Below the pieces are notes generated by a model. That model was not told where the DNA came from and did no database searches. It saw nothing but the letters and a program-made list of their open reading frames with translations. From the NCBI GenBank assembly GCA_030762895.1, contig CM061069.1, forward strand, positions 24,919,404 through 24,983,403: a stretch of 64,000 nt of DNA. The letters run 5' to 3'. Positions 58,826-64,000 of the stretch are shown here, piece after piece. This stretch comes from Sophora flavescens (taxonomy: Eukaryota > Streptophyta > Magnoliopsida > Fabales > Fabaceae). Within the stretch, counting starts at the first letter, position 1, and each line of letters opens with the position of its first letter. The translations under genes were made by a program, and so were the position numbers.

Positions 58826-60418
58826 TGTAAGACTAAGCCCTCATTCATGTTTTGATGTATTACAAACAAAGTGTATTTTGCATAAGATTTTTGATTTTGA
58901 CTATATACATATTATGTGATAAGTTGTATGCAAGATCACTCATAAAAAAGGAAAATCAAGGAATAAAGGATGGAAGACCAAGGACACAAAGCAATGGACA
59001 AGGACTAAAGTATCAAGCAATGAAGATCTCCCACTTTAGATGCTATTGTAAAAATAGCACATTTGATTTCTTAGGTGAAGCACTTAAATTTAACAAAAAA
59101 CAAATTTTTACAAAGGATAAACAAAATTGTTTTTCAAAAGAAAGGTTTTTCAAAAAGTGATTAATTGATAAAGAAATAAATTGTGTTGTACACATGTGTT
59201 GCACACCTATGTATACGAATACATGCTCTCAGGTTCAAAGTTGTAAGGTTGTACACATGTGTTGTACACCTGTGTACACAAAAGTGAGCTCTCGGGTCTA
59301 GAACTAAAACTCGTGCACATGTGTTGTACACATGTGTATCAGTGTATTGTTTTGAAAAATATGACAATACACAGATGTACAAAAATGATACACCTATGTA
59401 ATGAACATTCTGGGTTGATGTTCTATTATACATCTGTGTACGCAAGGTATACACATGTGTATTAAAGCACAACGAAAGAAATACACGTGTACAAAAGAAG
59501 CTAATATGTGTATACGTTTGAAAAAGGTGAAAACTTGGTTTAATACACAGATGTACAAAATATCTAATCTGTGTACAAGCTTTGAAAATGTCTGAAAAAT
59601 ACGAATACACAGATCTAGTACACAGACTATTGTGTTACAACTTTTCAAACTGATTTGTAATCACTTGTAACAAGTTTTGTGATCAAACCCAGTGATCAAA
59701 ATCTTCAAAAACCTATAAAAGGACTTCATATCAACACTTTTAAACACCTTACACATTCTAAAAAAACACAAATACGAAAGATTCAAAAGCTTCCAAAAGT
59801 GCTTCATCTTTGAGAGAAAAGTGTGATATTTCTTAGAATTTCAATTTGTATAATCAGACTTTTAGAGACTTTCTTCTACTCAATTCTTTCTGCGAATTAG
59901 TGTGATTAAGAGAGGGTATTTCTTAGGATTGAACAAGGATAGAAGGGATCCTTGGGTATAGAAAAGCAAGTGTACTTTTTGGTGTGTTCTTGAGCAAGGA
60001 GGTTGTCCTTGTGAATGTTGTAATTGGATATTGTAATTTCTGGTTATAGTGGAGAAAACCACGGAGGTGTGGGACTGGTTGTAGGCAAGCCAGAGGAGGT
60101 AGCCAAACCAGGATAAATCGGTTTGCGTGTTCTTCTCATCTCTAAACTCCATATACTTGTTATATGCACTTGTGTGTTGTGAATGAGTTTTAAGAATGCT
60201 TGTTAACTTGAATCTTTGATCTGCAATCTGTGTTAAACTTGTTGTTACTTCTTATAATTCTTCTTAACATCATTACTTGTTACATAACCTGATTCTTGGG
60301 AATTAAAATTGAGTGAAAACCAATTTTCTTTAAGAAAACTCTGTTTTGATTTAAATTGTTGAAAAAGTCTTCAATATCTCAATTCACCCCCCTCTTGAGA
60401 TTGTAGCCATTACCAACA
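58826..60418 (+). repeat. copia 5' LTR
   Basis: It starts TGTAAGACTAAG and ends CCATTACCAACA. A hairpin cluster of GTACAC-CT-GTGTAC words lies at 59185-59640, upstream of the promoter. The tggataaatcggtttgcgtg block near 60110 is shared with the relic at 26500. Confidence 0.85.
59714..59721 (+). promoter_or_regulatory. TATA box of the copia LTR
   Basis: TATAAAAG within acctataaaaggac, about 70 bases downstream of the hairpin cluster. Transcription likely starts near 59745. Confidence 0.6.
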
Positions 60419-60419
60419 A

Positions 60420-60434
60420 GTGGCATCAGGACTA
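60420..60434 (+). promoter_or_regulatory. degenerate primer-binding site of the copia element
   Basis: GTGGCATCAGGAC follows the LTR by one or two bases. It resembles the iMet site TGGTATCAGAGC with two or three changes. Confidence 0.45.
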
Positions 60435-60468
60435 AAACTCTTGTTACAAAGCTTGATAGCTTCAAGAG

Positions 60469-62166
60469 ATGGCTACAAATGATATCCTAGGTGATGGGGC
60501 TTCACTCACTAGACCCCCTGCCTTTAATGACTCCCAATACATGTATTGGAAAGAAAGAATGCTTATCTTTCTTGAGGCTGCAGGTTTAGATGTATTATAT
60601 GCTGTTGAAAATGGTCCCTATGTTCCATTTACCCTTGATGAGAAGGGAAATAAAGTTGTTAAACCAAAAGATGATTGGAATGATGATGATAAAAGAAGAG
60701 TTGGTTATAATGCGAAGGCAAAAAATATTATAACAGCTGCTTTGAATTATGATGAGTTTTTCAGGGTCTCCAACTGTAAATCAGCAAAGCAAATGTGGGA
60801 CACTCTCCAACTCACTCATGAAGGAACCAATGATGTAAAGAGAGCAAGGATGAATGCATTGGTTCTTGAATATGAACTCTTTCACATGAAGAATGGTGAT
60901 GAGATAGATGAGCTGCAAAAGAGGTTTACACACATTGTGAACCAGCTAGAAGGACTCGGACATACAATCACATATGAGAAAAAGATTAACAAGATAATGA
61001 GATGTTTGAGTCGTGAATGGCAGCCAAAAATTACTGCAATTGCTGAAGTAAAGGATCTAGACAGCATGCAGATTGCTACTTTATTTGGCAAGTTGAAAGA
61101 ACAAGAATTGGAGCTTAATAGATTGAAAAGCCATGAAGATAAGGAGAAAATGAAGAAAGGAATCTCACTCAAGGTTCATGTCTCTAAAGAACCAAAAGAA
61201 AGTGATGATGATGATGACCTTGATGAAGATGAAGAATCCGAAGAAGAGGATATGGAATTGCTTATGAAGAAATTTATAAGATTCATCAAAAAGAATAGAA
61301 ACAAGAAGCAATTCAGTTTTCCTACCAAAAAGAACACAAACAAAGGTGAAAGCTCTTCCTCTACAATCAAATGCTTTGAATGTGGAAAGCTTGGACACTA
61401 CAAAAATGAATGTCCAAAGCTTCAAAAGAAAGAAAAGTATGAGAAGAATGACAACAAAGAGAAGAAAGGAAGAAAGCCTAGAAGAGCATACATAGCTTGG
61501 GAAGAAAATGATATGGATTCCACTAGTAGTGAATCTGAAAATGAAGAAGCCAACCTATGTCTCATGGCAAGTCAACAAAGTGATAGTGAAACCGAGGTAA
61601 ATGATTCTTATCCTACCTATGATGAGTTACAAGATGCTTTTGATGAATTGCATGAAGAATATGTTAAAATTGGTAAACAACTTATATCTTCTAGGAAGAT
61701 CATTGCAAACCAATGTAGTGACTATGCATCTTTACAAATAAAGCTCAAAGAACTAGAAGCTAAAAATTCACAATTACTTGCATCTATTTCAACTTGCACC
61801 AAATGCACTACACTTGAAAATGAAGTTGAAAAACTGAATTTAGTTCTATCTAAGTTCACTATGGGCAGAGATAACTTAAATGCCATATTAGGACAGCAAA
61901 AGGGTGTTTATGATGAAGCTGGAATTCGATATAAGCCAATGGTATATGAAAAATATTTCAAGAAGCTTTTTGTTGCACGTAATTCTTCAACTAGTCCTTC
62001 TGTGAAATGTTATTATTGTTTAAAGAAAGGTCATACAGCTGCTACTTGTAAACTTAGGAAGAATATACATGTTGGCATTAAACAAATTTGGTTTCCAAAT
62101 GGAACATATGTTGCTACTAACACCAAAGGACCCAACCAGATTTGGGTACCTATAGAACACACATAA
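60469..62166 (+). CDS. copia Gag polyprotein, intact 565 codons
   Basis: The ATG at 60469 is the first after the primer site. Residues ~15-200 form a UBN2/Retrotran_gag-type capsid domain (QYMYWKERMLIFLEAAGLDV; AKQMWDTLQLTHEGTNDVKR). There is an acidic run near residues 245-262 and a CCHC knuckle CFECGKLGHYKNEC near 302-315. A coiled-coil segment (~385-470) and a second knuckle-like CYYCLKKGHTAATC near 514-527 follow. It would package the element RNA in virus-like particles. Unlike all other retrotransposon ORFs here it has no stop or frameshift. It ends TAA; the protease frame that follows is shifted. Confidence 0.9.
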   Translation: MATNDILGDGASLTRPPAFNDSQYMYWKERMLIFLEAAGLDVLYAVENGPYVPFTLDEKGNKVVKPKDDWNDDDKRRVGYNAKAKNIITAALNYDEFFRVSNCKSAKQMWDTLQLTHEGTNDVKRARMNALVLEYELFHMKNGDEIDELQKRFTHIVNQLEGLGHTITYEKKINKIMRCLSREWQPKITAIAEVKDLDSMQIATLFGKLKEQELELNRLKSHEDKEKMKKGISLKVHVSKEPKESDDDDDLDEDEESEEEDMELLMKKFIRFIKKNRNKKQFSFPTKKNTNKGESSSSTIKCFECGKLGHYKNECPKLQKKEKYEKNDNKEKKGRKPRRAYIAWEENDMDSTSSESENEEANLCLMASQQSDSETEVNDSYPTYDELQDAFDELHEEYVKIGKQLISSRKIIANQCSDYASLQIKLKELEAKNSQLLASISTCTKCTTLENEVEKLNLVLSKFTMGRDNLNAILGQQKGVYDEAGIRYKPMVYEKYFKKLFVARNSSTSPSVKCYYCLKKGHTAATCKLRKNIHVGIKQIWFPNGTYVATNTKGPNQIWVPIEHT

Positions 62167-62290
62167 ATTCTGTGTTGCAGATGTGTTTGAAGGCCAAGAA
62201 CTCAAATTGGTATCATGATAAAGGCTTTTCCAAACACATTATGGGTAACAATAAAGAAAGAATATTGATTGAATATCTTTTTCAATTATC
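62167..62290 (+). pseudogene. remnant of copia protease start
   Basis: A short frame reads CLKAKNSNWYHDKGFSKHIM. This resembles the W-x-x-D-S-G-C-S-x-H-M-T-G protease site of copia elements, but the DSG triad is DKG, so it would be inactive. Homology ends after about 30 residues, marking the left edge of the internal deletion. Confidence 0.6.
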
Positions 62291-62898
62291 ATTAATAATC
62301 TGTGATTGTACATCCTTTTGTTTAAAGTTATTTGATCAATCATGAATGAATCATTGGAACCAAATGAATTTTTATTATGAACAAGTTTGATGAGAATGAA
62401 ACCATAGTGAAAAATAAAGCTAGATAAATGTCAATGGTTATTTGTTTGATATTTGATGTTATAGAATGCTTGATTGTTCTTAAAATGTGCTTTTAAATGA
62501 TTTGAATCAATTAATATGTGATATATATTGTTTGTTTTGAATCTTTGATTGATTTGAAATTTCTGTTAGATATTTACATAGCCTTAGTATACAGATGTAT
62601 TGAACCTTTTTAGTGTTGAAGTTTATGTACACAGATGGCATACATAGGTATATTTCTTGTTTTTAGAAGTTCTGTCTCTGTACACAAGCTTAGTACACAG
62701 GTGTACTACTTAAAAACGTTACTGGAACTCCTGTAGACAGGATGTGTACACAGATGTATATATCCGAAAATATTTCTGGTTTGCATCTGCTACGTTGTAC
62801 ACAGATGTACAAATTTGTACACAGATGTACAATTTGTCAAAACTCAAAAATCCATTTAATACATCGATGTAAAACATCGATTCTGTGCCAAAACTGTT
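62291..62898 (+). repeat. copia internal non-coding region with hairpin cluster
   Basis: From 62578 to 62880 about eight GTACACAGATGTAC-type words recur, the same family as in the LTR at 59185-59640. No domain is visible; this replaces the usual integrase-RT region. Confidence 0.7.
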
Positions 62899-63096
62899 AT
62901 GCAAGCAATAGATCATTTACAGGAAAGGTTCAATGCTGTGGAAGGCCAAATGGCCACTTTACACCAACATTTCGGAATTGCCATACAAGGACCCCCAATG
63001 GATGATGTTATTTTGGATGATGTAGTCAATATGGCAAGAGAGGCAGCACAAGATGCTAAAAATTATGAAGGACATTGGCAAGATTCTTCTATCTAG
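62899..63096 (+). CDS. small ORF in copia 3' region, unknown
   Basis: 65 codons starting MQAIDHLQERFNAVEGQMAT with a heptad-like, coiled-coil look and an acidic middle (DDVILDDVV). It has an ATG and a TAG. It could be a relic of the extra 3' ORF seen in some SIRE-like elements. No family recognised. Confidence 0.35.
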   Translation: MQAIDHLQERFNAVEGQMATLHQHFGIAIQGPPMDDVILDDVVNMAREAAQDAKNYEGHWQDSSI

Positions 63097-63607
63097 TCTT
63101 AGTTTAGACTAAGTGTCCTTAGGTGTCTAGTTAGTTAGGCCTAGATTTCATTGTTTTGAATATAATGCTGTCTTGTACTTTCTGAGTTCTGTAATTCCTG
63201 TTTTTGATTTCAGTGTTTTGGTTGTTTTGATGTATTGCATATGCTCTGTAATGATTTATTATCAATGAATGCAAGACTGTTTTTCAGTTTGATTTCAATA
63301 TTCTCCATAGTTTCTTTTTGATAATGACAAAGGGGGAGAAAGATGAACCATACAACCATTAATTCTGTCTTGCATTTGCTGTAAATTTTGCCCTGATACC
63401 TAAGTATGAACTGCTTTGAAAAGACATATTTGAACTAATAATAAATGCAAGATGACTTTTTCATGATAATGATATGATAACACTTGATTTTTGAAAGATA
63501 TCAATGAGACAGGGGAGGATGAAAATGACTCAAGAACCATGCTTACTCAATAGCTGCACTCTGATTTTTAATTACTAAGGTTAAGTATGGTAAGGTTTAT
63601 CATAATC
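63097..63607. other. copia 3' untranslated region
   Basis: AT-rich with no ORF. It includes aaagggggagaaagatgaac at about 63329-63348, a purine-rich stretch that could be a second, internal polypurine tract. Confidence 0.4.
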
Positions 63608-63621
63608 AAAAAGGGGGAGTT
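63608..63621 (+). promoter_or_regulatory. polypurine tract of the copia element
   Basis: AAAAAGGGGGAGTT directly precedes the 3' LTR. Confidence 0.75.
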
Positions 63622-64000
63622 TGTAAGACTAAGCCCTCATTCATGTTTTGATGTATGACAAACAAAGTGTATTTTGCATAAGATTTTTGATTTTGACTAT
63701 ATATTTATTATGTGTTAAGTTCTATGCAAGATCACTCATGAAAAAGGAAAATCAAGGATTAAAGGATGGAAGACCAAGGACACAAAGCAATGGACAAGGA
63801 CTAAAGCATCATGCAATGAATATCTCATACTTTAGATGCTATTGTAAAAATAGCACATTTGATTTCTTAGGTGAAGCACATAAATTTAAGAAAAAACTAA
63901 TTTTTACAAAGAATAAACAAAATTGTTTTTCAAAAGAAAGGTTTTTCAAAAAGTGATTAATTGATAAAGAAATAAAGTTTGTTGTACACGTGTGTTGTAC
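63622..64000 (+). repeat. copia 3' LTR, partial
   Basis: First 379 bases of the LTR, up to the start of the hairpin cluster. It continues outside the window. Confidence 0.9.

Larger units (their letters stand above)
26814..64000 (-). mobile_element. Tekay-like chromovirus, minus strand, split by nested insertions
   Basis: Read from right to left the pieces are: 5' LTR (58825-58156 and 49654-49039), primer site (49033-49021), gag and start of protease (48850-47759), RT, RNase H, integrase and chromodomain (31636-28785), polypurine tract, 3' LTR (28744-26814). Reassembly is supported because the two LTR pieces match the 3' LTR, gag stops inside protease at DSGATH, and pol resumes just upstream of RT. 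A few hundred bases of the protease/linker are missing. LTR-X with CACTA-1, a LINE with CACTA-2, and a copia element interrupt it. The far end of the 5' LTR lies beyond the window. Confidence 0.8.
58826..64000 (+). mobile_element. gag-only Ty1/copia element (SIRE/Maximus-like), right LTR cut by window
   Basis: The 5' LTR (58826-60418) and the start of the 3' LTR (63622 on) share TGTAAGACTAAGCCC; over the visible 370 bases they differ at about 20 places. The internal part is only 3.2 kb: gag, a trace of protease, a non-coding stretch with hairpins and a small ORF. Integrase, reverse transcriptase and RNase H are absent. This is the layout of a TR-GAG type non-autonomous element, which would depend on a full-length relative. 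The possible target duplication at the left is CATTG (58821-58825). Confidence 0.85.

Noticed and set aside
59161..59610. 149-codon minus-strand ORF rich in Cys, His and Thr
   Set aside because: Produced by the GTACAC hairpin repeats in the copia LTR; a similar plus-strand ORF exists.

Overview
This window is plant nuclear DNA and almost entirely transposable elements. I found no intact host gene, tRNA or rRNA. The evidence is the mix of Ty3/gypsy (Tat/Ogre-like and Tekay-like), Ty1/copia, LINE, SINE and CACTA elements, plant splice junctions, and fragments of plant proteins (3-ketoacyl-CoA synthase, L-type lectin receptor kinase, calreticulin, FREE1). A dicot is likely, and the Ogre-like element with a DUF7745-type first ORF would fit a legume, but the species is inference.

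Layout. 1-4978: 5' part of a minus-strand Ogre-like element (first ORF, leader, tRNA-Arg-type primer site, 5' LTR), running off the left edge. 4979-8322: an old LTR (called LTR-X here) with a minisatellite. 8323-12289: AT-rich DNA with a hAT-like MITE and two tRNA-derived SINEs with target-site duplications. 12290-22174: a complete but broken plus-strand Tat-lineage element with two LTRs, gag, protease, RT, two RNase H domains, integrase, a 3' tandem repeat and an antisense accessory gene. 22175-26813: old repeats, including a diverged 0.8-kb direct duplication and copia-like LTR relics.

From 26814 to beyond the right edge lies one minus-strand Tekay-like chromovirus blown apart by nested insertions. 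Its 3' LTR and pol are at 26814-31636. Between reverse transcriptase and protease sits LTR-X (31637-47758), itself split by a 12.4-kb CACTA transposon (CACTA-1, 34420-46861, TSD TAA). Gag and primer site are at 47759-49033. Its 5' LTR starts at 49039 and is split by a LINE fragment (49655-58155, TSD TCCAT), which is split by a second CACTA (CACTA-2, 49814-57467, TSD CTA), and then again by a gag-only copia element (58826 to the right edge).

The most interesting content is gene capture. CACTA-1 has a broken TNP2 transposase and a TNPA-like gene, and carries pieces of a 3-ketoacyl-CoA synthase, a SAM-dependent methyltransferase and a lectin receptor kinase. CACTA-2 has no transposase but carries a calreticulin exon and two FREE1 exons with intact splice sites, plus a 206-bp higher-order tandem array. 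Several unrelated elements also carry repeated short hairpin palindromes in their LTRs or flanks. Most coding breaks in the gypsy elements are stops explainable by C-to-T change, as expected for old methylated DNA.
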